A DNA stretch of 54,911 nucleotides from assembly GCA_016789745.1 (NCBI GenBank), contig JAEUQF010000066.1, forward strand, positions 1 through 54,911. The letters run 5' to 3'. The position numbers and the translations under genes are program-made. Position 1 is the stretch's first letter. Each line of letters opens with the position of its first letter. Shown piece by piece: positions 36,218-45,699 of this stretch. Under the pieces are notes generated by a model that was given only the letters and a program-made list of their open reading frames with translations, had not been told where the DNA came from and ran no database searches. This DNA is from Bryobacterales bacterium. Its GTDB lineage: Bacteria > Acidobacteriota > Terriglobia > Bryobacterales > Bryobacteraceae.

Positions 36218-37658
36218 CGCCCCGCTAGTGTTGTTGCGGCTCGTCATCGGCTGGCACTTCCTCTATGAAGGCCTGACCAAGCTGCTGTATCCCGGCTGGA
36301 CCTCGGCCGGCTATCTGAAGGGCAGCGCCGGGCCACTCTCGCCCTTGTTCCACGCCATGGGCGCGAATGCTGCCTTGGTAGCGGGCATCGACTTTCTGAA
36401 CGTCTGGGGACTCACCGCCATCGGTGCCGGCCTGATGCTCGGCATCGCCATCCGTCCCGCCGCCGGCGCCGGCATGGGCCTGCTCGCGCTCTACTACCTC
36501 GCCTATCCGCCCTTCTTCGCCCCCTTCAACCTCGGCGGCACCGAAGGCACCTACCTCATCGTCAACAAGAACCTCGTCGAGATCTTCTCCCTCTCCGTCA
36601 TCCTCGCCTACCCGGCCACCCACTTCGGCCTCGAACGCTGGTGGCGATCCACGCGCCCCACCAGCCCGCAACGCCGCGAAGCCCTCGCCGACCTCGCCGG
36701 CCTTCCTGTGCTCGGCGCCTTCGTGCTAGCGGTATTGCGCAAGCACGGCTGGCGTAGCTTCGAAGAAGCCAACCTCGCCCGCCGCAACGGCCCGGACCAG
36801 TTCACCGCCAGTGCCACCGTCAAGACTTTCCAGTTCGCCAGCCGCAGTGACCTCAAGGGCGTCATGCCCGCGGCGAAAATCGGCAACCTCCAGATCAGCC
36901 GCATGATCATGGGCGGTAACCTCATCGGCGGCTGGGCCCACGCCCGCGACCTCATCTACGTCTCCAAACTCGTCCGCGCCTACCACCATCGCGACAAAAT
37001 CTTCCAGACCCTCGCCCTGGGCGAATCCTGTGGCCTCAACACGCTCATCACCAACCCGGCCCTCTGCGGCGTCATCAACGACTACTGGCGCAACGGCGGC
37101 CGCATCCAGTTCATCTCCGATTGCGGCAGCAAGGATCTGCTCGGCGCCATCCGCAAGTCGATCGATTCCGGCGCCTCGGCGTGCTACATCCAGGGCGCCC
37201 TGGCCGATGATCTGGTCAAGGCCGGCAAGTTCGACCTCATGCACCAGGCCATCGACCTCATTCGTACCAACGGCCTCCCGGCCGGCATCGGCGCCCACGA
37301 ACTCCGAACCGTCACCGCGTCCGTAGAGGCCGGCCTGAAGCCCGACTTCTGGATGAAAACACTCCATAACGTGAAGTACTGGTCGGCCAGACCCGGCGAA
37401 AAAACCTGCGACAACATCTGGTGCGAAGACCCCGATGCGGTGGTCGCCTACATGAAGCAGTTGCCGCAGCCCTGGATCGCCTTCAAAGTCCTGGCCGCCG
37501 GCGCCATCGCCCCTAAGGACGGCTTCCGCTACGCCTTCGAAAACGGCGCTGACTTCATCTGCGTGGGAATGTACGACTTCCAGATCGTGGAAGACGTCAA
37601 CCTCGCGTTGGATGTCTTGCACGGGCCGTTGATCCGCAGTCGCGAGTGGCGGACCTGA
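36201..37658 (+). CDS. Fusion protein: DoxX-like membrane domain plus TIM-barrel-like domain
   Basis: 485 residues from GTG 36201. Residues about 8-145 are a DoxX-type four-helix membrane unit (LVLLRLVIGWHFLYEGLTKL; LTAIGAGLMLGIAIRPAAGA), with a further hydrophobic stretch near 170-185. From about 225 the protein is a soluble barrel-like domain that parallels the preceding gene: KIGNLQISRMIMGGNLIGGW, ESCGLNTLITN, VLAAGAIAPKDGFRYAFENG. The two differ in detail, so it is an old duplication. DoxX proteins are linked to respiratory and redox membranes; the barrel might be an oxidoreductase-like partner, but its active site is not recognised. It closes the plus-strand operon after the phosphorylase. 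Confidence 0.72.
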   Translation: MDSLRSAPLVLLRLVIGWHFLYEGLTKLLYPGWTSAGYLKGSAGPLSPLFHAMGANAALVAGIDFLNVWGLTAIGAGLMLGIAIRPAAGAGMGLLALYYLAYPPFFAPFNLGGTEGTYLIVNKNLVEIFSLSVILAYPATHFGLERWWRSTRPTSPQRREALADLAGLPVLGAFVLAVLRKHGWRSFEEANLARRNGPDQFTASATVKTFQFASRSDLKGVMPAAKIGNLQISRMIMGGNLIGGWAHARDLIYVSKLVRAYHHRDKIFQTLALGESCGLNTLITNPALCGVINDYWRNGGRIQFISDCGSKDLLGAIRKSIDSGASACYIQGALADDLVKAGKFDLMHQAIDLIRTNGLPAGIGAHELRTVTASVEAGLKPDFWMKTLHNVKYWSARPGEKTCDNIWCEDPDAVVAYMKQLPQPWIAFKVLAAGAIAPKDGFRYAFENGADFICVGMYDFQIVEDVNLALDVLHGPLIRSREWRT

Positions 37659-37679
37659 CCGCCGAGGGCGCGGGTTTCA

Positions 37680-37697
37680 CCACATGAACGAATGTGG
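37680..37697. other. Small inverted repeat between convergent genes
   Basis: CCACAT, 6-base loop, ATGTGG. A 6-pair stem sits 22 bases past the plus-strand stop and 13 bases before the minus-strand stop region. No T-run follows, so terminator activity is only possible. Confidence 0.25.
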
Positions 37698-37709
37698 GAT
37701 CCTTGGCCC

Positions 37710-38234
37710 CTACAAGAGCCCCCGCCGCCGCGCCACCAGTAGCGCCATCCCCACCAGCGTCACTCCCCCTGTCGTCGGCTCGGGAACGTCAGATGACGCG
37801 GTGCTGATGTCTCCGGGCCCGCTGATGCTCGCGTCGAAGGGGCCGCTATCCGTATCGAAGAATCCCGTCACCACCAGCGTGTAAGGCACGGCCGCCACAA
37901 GGGTCGCCGTCGCCGGCCCATCGTCAACCGCCACAATCGCATTCGTCAACGGGTCCAGCGGATCAAAGGGATCCTGAAACAGCACCAGGAACGAATCGAA
38001 CACCGGCAGGACGACTTCGAACGTATAGTCGCCTGCCAGGCTTACCTGGAACCCGAAACTAACGTACGGAACATTGGTCCCAAAAACCGAAATCAGCGGC
38101 GGCGGAGCCCCCTCTGTCGGGCGATCCCAAACGAACGGGCTGGTGCTGGTATCGCCAGAAACCGTGATCGTACCCGCCGAAGCCAGCGCGGCGCCGGCGG
38201 TCAGGCAGAGGGCAAGCAGAATACTGTGTCGCAT
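37710..38234 (-). CDS. Secreted PEP-CTERM anchored beta-rich protein
   Basis: 174 residues from the ATG at 38234, which has GGAG 5 bases upstream. The signal peptide is MRHSILLALCLTAGAALASA. The body is beta-rich with YVSFGFQVSLAGDYTFEVVL and FDPLDPLTNAIVAVDDGP. The C-terminus VPEPTTGGVTLVGMALLVA then RRRG is the PEP-CTERM sorting signal: PEP motif, membrane helix, basic tail. In bacteria with an exosortase the tail is cut and the protein is anchored or released; no exosortase gene is in this window. It starts 27 bases after the stop of the Kelch/YVTN gene and is likely co-transcribed. Confidence 0.8.
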   Translation of the reverse strand: MRHSILLALCLTAGAALASAGTITVSGDTSTSPFVWDRPTEGAPPPLISVFGTNVPYVSFGFQVSLAGDYTFEVVLPVFDSFLVLFQDPFDPLDPLTNAIVAVDDGPATATLVAAVPYTLVVTGFFDTDSGPFDASISGPGDISTASSDVPEPTTGGVTLVGMALLVARRRGLL

Positions 38235-38261
38235 AAATTCTCCGATCGTCAAACAAATGGG

Positions 38262-40556
38262 CTACTTGCTCCCGCCGAAGGCCGTCTTGGCCTGGCGAGC
38301 CTTGGTTTCCAGCGCGTCAGCCTTCTTCTCCGAGAGATTGCCGGCGCTCTTGGCGCTGCCTACCAGGTTGATATACGTATCCAGATAAGGCACGGCAGCC
38401 GCCTCATTCTTAGCCTTCGTGCCGCTGTCTCCGGATTTCGCCGTGGCCTTCGCCATCGCCCCTTCGATGGCCTTCGCCATATCCCGGTACTGCGTCGCCG
38501 TCAGTTCCTTCTTGGAGTCCTGAGTGCCCTTTGCCGCTCGTGCCAGCGCAGCCTGACCCGCCGGCCCCGCGTCCGGACTGAACGCCGCCGCAATCGCCCC
38601 AGGGCAACCCGCCAGCGTCGTCTTCACCTTGTTATTCACCAGGTCCAGCACCGTCGTCGAGTTGCCGAAATAGTTGGCCACGTAAGCTTCGGTTCCAGCC
38701 GGGTTGACCGCCACCGCCATCGGCCAGTTCCCCGTCGGCAGCGTGGTGATCAGCGAGTGACCAGGCACCGCCAGCATCGACACATTGTTGTTTGCGAAAT
38801 GCACCACCAGCGCTCGCGATCCGTCCGGCGTGAGAGCGACATCCGTCGACTGGTTCACCGCCGGAGCGGGAAGAAACACGCCCGTCGCCGTGTCGATCAC
38901 CGCCAGCGGCGGACCCCAGGCGCGCGCCGAAACATAAAGCCGCGTGCCGTCCGGATTGGTCGCCATGCCGTGCGGCGCATTCACCGCATAGTTACCCGTC
39001 ACCGCCCCCGTGGTCGTGTTGATAACCTGCACCCGGTTCAGCGACGGCTGCGACGCATAGGCCTTCAGCCCATCCGGCGACAACACGATATCCAGCGCAG
39101 GCCCGCCAATGTCAATCAGCGACACTGCCTGGTTGGTAGCCGTGTCGATCGCCACCACCGACGTGGAACTCGGCGCGTTATGCGTCACATACAGCCGGGA
39201 CCCATCCGGGGATAGAGCCAGCCCGTACGGCACCGCGAACACCGTGATCGAGGTCACCAGCGCATTCGTCGGGTTGTCGAACACCAGGATCTTGTTATCA
39301 AAGACCCCCGAGGAAACATACGTCCGCAGCCCGTCGGGTGACACCGCGATCCCATTCGGGCGTGCCGCCGCCAGTGTGGCGTTCTGGATGGTGGTCAGCG
39401 AGTCATACACGCGCACATCCCCGCCCTGGCAGGCGACAAACACTCGCTGCTGCGCCAGGTTCGACGAATAGATTTCCGTGCTCGCCAGCGCCACCGTCCC
39501 CGTCGTGTAACCTCCTGCCACCAGCACCTCGCCCGTCAGCAGCCGCACCGCTCCGAACTGCGAGCGCGCCGTGCTCAGGTTCGGTGCCGGACTCCATGTA
39601 TTGCTGACCGGGTTGTAGATCTCGGCCGTATTGGTGGGGCCGGAATCGTTGTCCCCGCCCGCGAACAGGATCGAGCCGTTCGCCAACACCGTGGCGCTAT
39701 GGCGCGCCCGCGGCGTGTTCATCGGTTGCCCAAACGTCCAGGTGTTCGCCACCGGGTCGTAAATTTCAATGGAACTCAGCGGGTTCGACGCCGCTCCGTA
39801 GCCGCCGGCGGCCAGCACCTTGCCATTAGGCAAGCGCGTCAGCGTATGAGCGAAGCGCGCCTGGTTCAGCGTACCCCCCGGGGACCACAGGCCCGTGCCG
39901 GGATTGTAGAGTTCGGTCGTGCCGCGAACGGCAATTGGATCGCGCTGCGTCCCCCCCGCCACCAGCACCAGTCCGCTATCCAGCGTCTGCGCCGCCGCCA
40001 GCATCCGCGTTTCCGTGAGGCTGCCCGTGGGCGTCCAGGTATTCAGGCCCGGATTGTAGATCTCCGCCGTGTTGTACGTGCCCGAAGGCCCGCTGCAACA
40101 GCCATTGTTATAACCCGCCGCAAACAGCACGTTGCCGTTCGGCAGCAGTGCCGTCACCCCGCCATACCGGCGAACATTGGGAATGCCGGCCGGCGTCCAC
40201 ACCGCCGACGTTTCGTTATAGCGGTACGCCGAGGTGGTCGGGTTCGACGGGTCGTCATCCCCCATCACCAGCACTTCTCCATTGGCCAGTACCTGCGCCC
40301 GATACCGGTGGCCCAGCGGCAGGGGCGCCGTTGTCGACCAGATCCCTAGCACCGGGTCAAAGATCTCGGCGCTGGTCACGTATGCCGAGGAACTGAAGAC
40401 GTAGCCGCCCGCGGCTAACACCTTGCCCGAAGGCAGCGCCGCCAGCGCCGGGTAAACCCGGGCGTTGCTCAGCGAACCGGTCGTGGTCCAGGTGGGGGGG
40501 ACAGCTCGCACAAAGAAGGCGAGCGTAAAGATACCGATAGCAAGGTGACGGCGCAC
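38262..40556 (-). CDS. Secreted double beta-propeller protein, Kelch plus YVTN repeats, helical tail
   Basis: 764 residues, GTG start with GGAGG 4 bases upstream. A signal peptide (LAIGIFTLAFFVRA) opens the protein. About seven Kelch repeats fill residues 25-365 (GKVLAAGGYVFSS; TAEIYNPVSNTWSPA; motif GG and W). A YVTN/NHL-like propeller fills about 365-655 with repeated LSPDGSRLYVT, VSPDGLRTYVS and NPDGTRLYVS. A charged helical tail rich in Lys, Ala and Glu ends the chain. Propellers of this kind make protein or glycan contacts outside the cell. The tail looks like a coiled-coil or spacer. PEP-CTERM partner follows. Confidence 0.82.
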   Translation of the reverse strand: MRRHLAIGIFTLAFFVRAVPPTWTTTGSLSNARVYPALAALPSGKVLAAGGYVFSSSAYVTSAEIFDPVLGIWSTTAPLPLGHRYRAQVLANGEVLVMGDDDPSNPTTSAYRYNETSAVWTPAGIPNVRRYGGVTALLPNGNVLFAAGYNNGCCSGPSGTYNTAEIYNPGLNTWTPTGSLTETRMLAAAQTLDSGLVLVAGGTQRDPIAVRGTTELYNPGTGLWSPGGTLNQARFAHTLTRLPNGKVLAAGGYGAASNPLSSIEIYDPVANTWTFGQPMNTPRARHSATVLANGSILFAGGDNDSGPTNTAEIYNPVSNTWSPAPNLSTARSQFGAVRLLTGEVLVAGGYTTGTVALASTEIYSSNLAQQRVFVACQGGDVRVYDSLTTIQNATLAAARPNGIAVSPDGLRTYVSSGVFDNKILVFDNPTNALVTSITVFAVPYGLALSPDGSRLYVTHNAPSSTSVVAIDTATNQAVSLIDIGGPALDIVLSPDGLKAYASQPSLNRVQVINTTTGAVTGNYAVNAPHGMATNPDGTRLYVSARAWGPPLAVIDTATGVFLPAPAVNQSTDVALTPDGSRALVVHFANNNVSMLAVPGHSLITTLPTGNWPMAVAVNPAGTEAYVANYFGNSTTVLDLVNNKVKTTLAGCPGAIAAAFSPDAGPAGQAALARAAKGTQDSKKELTATQYRDMAKAIEGAMAKATAKSGDSGTKAKNEAAAVPYLDTYINLVGSAKSAGNLSEKKADALETKARQAKTAFGGSK

Positions 40557-40633
40557 AGGTCCTCCGCGGAGATAGAGAGTGTCTATCGGGTAGTGCGTAA
40601 AGCACCGGCCGCAGGGGTCAACTAAAAGTGAGT

Positions 40634-42735
40634 CTACCGAAATCCGTCCAATTGATACAGCGCGCTACCCACCTGGTCCAGCAACGCCACCGCCAGCCAT
40701 CGCTCGCCCGCGTCCACACTCATCCCGCTATCCCATTGCACCGGCAGACTCCGTAATGGCACCGCATCGCTGATCGTGCCCTTCTCTAGATCCAGGCGCC
40801 GGATGGCCCGCGTGCCCTTGGCCGGGAATACCACCCAGTACAAGCATTCTCCGACACCGCCCACTGGCCCCAGAAGTTCGGTGTCAGCTCCGCCGTCATC
40901 TGCTGTTCCGCTCCCCCGCCGCTCGGCATCCGGTAAATGCCGCCCCCGCCGCTGCCGATCCGCTTGGTGTAGTACAGCCACGCGCCATCCGGCGACTCGC
41001 GGGCCGCAAATGCGCCGCCACGCACCACCGGCTGCGCCCCGCTCCCATTCGCCTGAATGCGCCACACTTCCCAACTTCCGCTGCGATCGGTGGAGTAGTA
41101 AATCCAGCGCCCGTCCTGCGAAAAGCTCGGCAGAATCTCGTTCCAGTTTTCGCGCGTGATGGTGCGCGCCGCCCCGCCCGCCGCCGGGATCAGAAATAAA
41201 TCGCCATTTCCATTCGGATGCGATTCGTACACGATGCTCGCCCCGTCCGGCGACCAGCGCCCGCTGCCCGTCACCGGCCCCTTCATAAACGTCAACTGCC
41301 GGCCTTCCCGGCCATCGGCGCGGGCCATCCACACTTCGTTCGTCCCGCTTGCCGTGCTGCGCCACACCACGTGCCTGCCGTTGGGGGCGATCTGCGGCCC
41401 CGTATCCAACTGCGGCGTCTGGCTGAGTACGCGGCGTTCCCCAGACGCCAGGTCGATCGACCAGATATTCGTATCGGCAAAGCGCACCTGGTACGCCAGC
41501 CCGTGAGCCCGCCGCGGTGCCGATGGGTAGGCCGCACCCAGCCCGGCATCGGCGATCCGCTTCATCCCCTCTCCGCTCGACGGGATCCGGAACAGACTGC
41601 GCACATTGGCGTTCACCAAAGATGCGATCAGATACCGCGAGTCCGCCGTCCACGTCATCCCTTCCACCGGCAGCTTCCGCGCCGTGATCGCCCGCGCATT
41701 GCTCCCGTCCGCCCCCGCCAGATAAATGTCCTGGGCCGAAAGCGACACCGCACGCACGAACGCCAGCCGCTGTCCGTCCGGACTGAGCCGCGGCGCAAGG
41801 TCGCCGTACGTGCCGGTCGGCGGCGAGGTCAGCCGCCGCTTCGGCCCTTCGATGGGAATCGCCACGATCGCATGCGGCGAGGCCGCATCGTCCCGGTCCG
41901 CCGCCAGCACCTCCCCACCCGAAGGTGTCCAGTCGATCGGGCCCCGCAACGCCACTTCCGCAATCTTCCGCGGCTGACAGGCATCCACCTGGCACAGCAT
42001 CACGGCCATCCGCCCCTGCTCAATCGCACGCAGGAACGCAATCTGGCTCCCATTGGGCGACCAGGCCGGCTCGTAATCCAGCGCGATCTCGCCATGAAGG
42101 GGCCGCGACTCGCCCTTCGGCAATGCCTGGATCCGGATCTCCGAGTGCTGGAAGTTCCGGTCCAGCGTATAGGCGATCCGCGTCCCGTTCGGGGCATACG
42201 CCGGGGCTCGTGCCACGTTCTCATGCCCCAGCAGCAGTTGCGGCGTCAGCGGTTCATCCACCGGCCGGTCCGTGCGCGCCGCAATGAAAGCGGCGCTGGC
42301 CAGACAAAGTACAACGGCGGCGGCCAGGCCCATGCCTTGGCGACCAGGCGACGGGGCAACCACCGGAACCGGTAGCGGCGCGGCGGGCGCGGGCGTTTCC
42401 TCGGCCCATGTGAACCGCGGCTGATACGTGCCCTTCGGCAACTCGATCCGTAAGGCTTCCTGTTGCCCCGAGCCCTGGTAATACTCCTGGATCTTGAAAC
42501 GCAGCCGCCGCGCTTCCACCCGCACCACCGGGTCGGCCTTGGGATCATAGCCGGGCTCACGCCCAAACACATGAACGCCAACCACCGTCTCCTTCAAACG
42601 GGAGCCCTGTCCGGCCAGTTCCTCCTCCACCACGAACTTCAGGAACTGCCCCATGCGCGCGCTCTGCGACATCTCGACGCTTGCCAGCAAGCGTTCCAGT
42701 GCCGCGCGGACTTCCTGTGGCTGTGGTTCCTTCAT
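40634..42735 (-). CDS. Transmembrane regulator-like N-domain plus TolB/PD40 propeller, with apparent frameshift
   Basis: The first frame from ATG 42735 encodes 649 residues, but its last part past about 40850 is not sensible, while the next frame continues the homologous text to a stop at 40634 (ECLYWVVFPAKGTRAIRRLD). One base appears missing or extra near 40842-40855. Residues 1-105 match the N-terminus of acidobacterial transmembrane proteins of the adenylate-cyclase/CadC-like neighbour type (SARMGQFLKFVVEEELAGQG; RLKETVVGVHVFGREPGYDP). A membrane helix lies near 130-150, and PD40/TolB repeats fill the rest (YEPAWSPNGSQIAFLRA; RWSPDGASIVYES; FSQDGRWIYYSTDRSG). It may sense envelope state. 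The frame break is either real decay or a sequencing error. Confidence 0.75.
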
Positions 42736-42795
42736 CAGGCGAATTCCTCCATGTTACCCGACCGAACGCCGCCGTTCTGCGAAAATGGGAACTCC

Positions 42796-44370
42796 ATGAT
42801 AGTCACCCGCCGTGCGTTCGTACAGACGTCCGCCGCATCCCTGGCCGCCGCCGATCTATTTGCGGCTCCCAAGGAGGCCGCGCGCCCGAATCCGGCCCTC
42901 GAAAAACTCGCCGACAGCGCCCTGCGCGAAGCCAAGAAACGCAAAGCCACCTACTGCGACATCCGCATCAACCGCTATCGCGACCAGATGCTCATGGCGC
43001 GCCTCAGCCCCGAGCGCGGGACCGGCAAGACCCTCGAAGTGCCGCAGGTGGCCGATAGCGACAGCTTCGGCTTCGGTGTGCGGGTGATTGTCGACGGCGC
43101 CTGGGGCTTCGCCTCCTCGCCCGTGGTCACCCCCGAAGAGATCGCCCGAGTCACCGCCGAGGCCGTCACCGTGGCCCGCGCCAACGCCTCCATCAAGACG
43201 CGGCCCGTCCAACTCGCCCCGGTAAAGCCCGTGCGTACGCGTTGGACCTCGCCCTTCGAGAAGGATCCCTTCACCGTCCCCATGGAAGACAAACTCGCGC
43301 TGCTGTTCGATGCCGGCCGCGAAGTGAAGAAGCAGCCCAAGGTCTTCATGGCCGTGGGCAACCTGGCCTTTCACTCCGAAGATAAGTACTTCGCCTCCTC
43401 CGATGGCTCTTCCATTCAGCAGTTGATCGTCCAGACCTTCAGCGGCTTGACCGCCAACGCCGTAGACTTTACGCGCCGCCTGAACAAGACACGCACCTGG
43501 ACCCCCACACCTTTGTCCGTCGGCTATGAGTTCATCCCCCAAATGAATCTGCAGGAAAATGCGCGGCGCATTCGCGAAGAGGTGCTGGAGCATCTCGCCG
43601 CCCCGCCCGTCAAGCCCGGCAAAAAGGACTTGGTCCTCATGCCCAGCCATCTCTTCCTCACCATTCACGAAAGCATCGGCCATCCCACCGAACTCGATCG
43701 CGCCCTCGGCTATGAGGCAAACTTCGCCGGCACCAGTTTCCTCACCCCCGACAAGCTCGGCAAGGAGCGCGTCGGCAGCACCCACGTCAACATCAACGGA
43801 GACCGCACCACCGAGCGCGCGCTGGCCACCGTCGCCTATGACGATGACGGCGTCAAAACCACAAAGTTCCCCATTCTCAGTAAGGGCATCTTCACCGGCT
43901 ACCAGACCATCCGCGACCAGGCCCACCTGGTGGGCGAGAAAGCGTCCCGCGGCTGCTGCTATGCCGATTCCTGGTCGAGCGTCCCCTTCCAGCGCATGCC
44001 GAACGTCAGTATGGAGCCCGGGCCGGCCTCCACTACCCTCGAAGATCTGATCGCCGGCGTCGACGACGGCATCCTCATCGAAGGCCGAGGCAGTTACTCC
44101 ATTGACCAGCAGCGCTATAACTTCCAGTTCGGCGGCGACGCGTTCTGGGAAATCAAGGGAGGTAAGAAAACCGGCATGCTCAGCCAGGTGGCCTACCAGG
44201 CCCGCACCCCCGACTTCTGGCAGGCCTGCGACGGCGTCGCCGGACCCGCCTACTGGCAGATGTACGGCTCCGGCCGCGACGGAAAGGGCGAGCCAACCCA
44301 GATCAACTCCATGAGCCACGGCTGCTCGCCCGCTCGCTTTCGCCAGATCAATGTTATCCAGACGGACTAA
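42796..44370 (+). CDS. tldD: TldD-type zinc metalloprotease with Tat-like N-terminus
   Basis: 524 residues from ATG 42796, chosen because the text before it does not look like protein and GGGA precedes it. MIVTRRAFVQTSAASLAAAD is a twin-arginine-like N-terminus, unusual for TldD. The core has the family order: RDQMLMARLSPERGTG, FGFGVRVIVDGAWGFASS, and the HExxxH site at 291-296 (HESIGH) in FLTIHESIGHPTELDRALG, with GSTHVNINGD and SRGCCYADSW later. TldD pairs with TldE/PmbA to trim peptides, such as microcin B17 or quinohemoprotein/RiPP leaders. The partner gene follows 3 bases later. The N-terminus could mean export, or the start could be later; this needs a check. Confidence 0.88.
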   Translation: MIVTRRAFVQTSAASLAAADLFAAPKEAARPNPALEKLADSALREAKKRKATYCDIRINRYRDQMLMARLSPERGTGKTLEVPQVADSDSFGFGVRVIVDGAWGFASSPVVTPEEIARVTAEAVTVARANASIKTRPVQLAPVKPVRTRWTSPFEKDPFTVPMEDKLALLFDAGREVKKQPKVFMAVGNLAFHSEDKYFASSDGSSIQQLIVQTFSGLTANAVDFTRRLNKTRTWTPTPLSVGYEFIPQMNLQENARRIREEVLEHLAAPPVKPGKKDLVLMPSHLFLTIHESIGHPTELDRALGYEANFAGTSFLTPDKLGKERVGSTHVNINGDRTTERALATVAYDDDGVKTTKFPILSKGIFTGYQTIRDQAHLVGEKASRGCCYADSWSSVPFQRMPNVSMEPGPASTTLEDLIAGVDDGILIEGRGSYSIDQQRYNFQFGGDAFWEIKGGKKTGMLSQVAYQARTPDFWQACDGVAGPAYWQMYGSGRDGKGEPTQINSMSHGCSPARFRQINVIQTD

Positions 44371-44373
44371 CTC

Positions 44374-45699
44374 ATGCTGACCCAGGAACAAATCAAATCA
44401 CTCACCGAAAAGGCGCTCAAATACTCCACGTTTCCGGAATGTACCGTCAGTGTGAATGAGACCGAGCAGGCCTACGTCCGCTTCGCCAATAACGGCGTCA
44501 CCACCAGCGCGCTGACTCTGGATCGCGCCGTCACCATCGTCTCTACCAAGGACGGCCGCTCCGGCGTAGCGCGTACCAGCCTCCTCGGTGACGACGCGCT
44601 TCGCGCCGCCGTCTCCAACTCCGAGAAACTCGCCGCCATCTCGCCCCCGAATCCCGAGAATGTCCCCCCGCTGGGTCCGCAGAAGTACCCGGTCATCGAC
44701 AACTTCGACGACGCCACCGCCGCCGCACGCGGGCCCCAAATGGTGCCCCACGTCAAGAACATCATCGACCGGGCAGCTAAGGACAAACTCGTCTCCGCCG
44801 GCTTCTTCTCCCGCACCTTGGGCGTCGAGGGCTTCGCCACCAAGACCGGCAACTCCGGCTTCAGCCGCAACGTGGATTGCGACCTCACCACCACCGTCCG
44901 CACCGCCGCCGGCGATTCCTCCGGTTGGGCCGGACAGAACGCCGTGCGCATCGCCGAGATCAATGGCGGCGAACTCGGCGATCGCGCGGCCGCCAAGTGC
45001 GCCCGCTGGAAATCGCCGGTACGCTTGGACCCCGGTAAGTACAAAGTCGTCCTGGAACCGACTGCCGTGGCGGATCTCCTGGGTAACGTCCGCTTCGCAT
45101 TCGATGCCCGCGGCGCCGAAGAAGGCCGCACCTTCTTCAGTAAGAAGGGCGGCGGCACCCGCCTGGGGGAGAAGATCTTCCCGGACTACGTAACGCTCCG
45201 CAGCGACCCGTTCGACAAGCGCTTTCCCTCCAATCCGTGGTCCAACGGACTTCTCCCCGCTCAGGCCCGCACCTGGATCGACAAAGGCGTCGTCAGGAAC
45301 CTGGCCTACAACCGCTACTGGGCGCTGAAAACGAAGCAGGAGCCGGTCGAGTTTCCCGGGTCGTTGATCCTCGAAGGCGGAGAAAGCAGCCTGGCGGACC
45401 TCATCAAGGCCACCGATCGCGGGCTGTTAGTAACTCGCTTCTGGTATTTGCGCGTGCTCAATCCGCAGACCCTGCAACTTACCGGCCTTACTCGCGACGG
45501 CCTGTTCCTCATCGAAAACGGCGAGGTTACTAAACCGGTCGTCAACTTCCGTTTCAACGAAAGCCCCTTCCGGCTGCTCACCAGCATACAGAAGATGGGC
45601 CGTGCCGTCCGCGCCCCGCGCTCAGAGCAGGGAAGTGTCGTCGTCCCCCCAGTGCTGGCCGCCGACTTCAACTTCACCAGCATCTCCGACGCGGTGTAA
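44374..45699 (+). CDS. pmbA: TldE/PmbA-type protein, partner of TldD
   Basis: 441 residues, usual length. MLTQEQIKSLTEKALKYS opens the protein with no signal peptide. Markers are QAYVRFANNGVTTSALTLD, TKTGNSGFSRNVDCDLTTTV, GKYKVVLEPTAVADLL, and the C-terminal RLLTSIQKMGRAV region. The subunit lacks an HExxxH motif, as in known TldE, and completes the active site of TldD. Three bases separate it from the tldD stop, so the two are translated together. Its stop abuts the stop of the next gene on the other strand with no gap. No precursor-peptide gene for it was seen nearby. Confidence 0.88.
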   Translation: MLTQEQIKSLTEKALKYSTFPECTVSVNETEQAYVRFANNGVTTSALTLDRAVTIVSTKDGRSGVARTSLLGDDALRAAVSNSEKLAAISPPNPENVPPLGPQKYPVIDNFDDATAAARGPQMVPHVKNIIDRAAKDKLVSAGFFSRTLGVEGFATKTGNSGFSRNVDCDLTTTVRTAAGDSSGWAGQNAVRIAEINGGELGDRAAAKCARWKSPVRLDPGKYKVVLEPTAVADLLGNVRFAFDARGAEEGRTFFSKKGGGTRLGEKIFPDYVTLRSDPFDKRFPSNPWSNGLLPAQARTWIDKGVVRNLAYNRYWALKTKQEPVEFPGSLILEGGESSLADLIKATDRGLLVTRFWYLRVLNPQTLQLTGLTRDGLFLIENGEVTKPVVNFRFNESPFRLLTSIQKMGRAVRAPRSEQGSVVVPPVLAADFNFTSISDAV

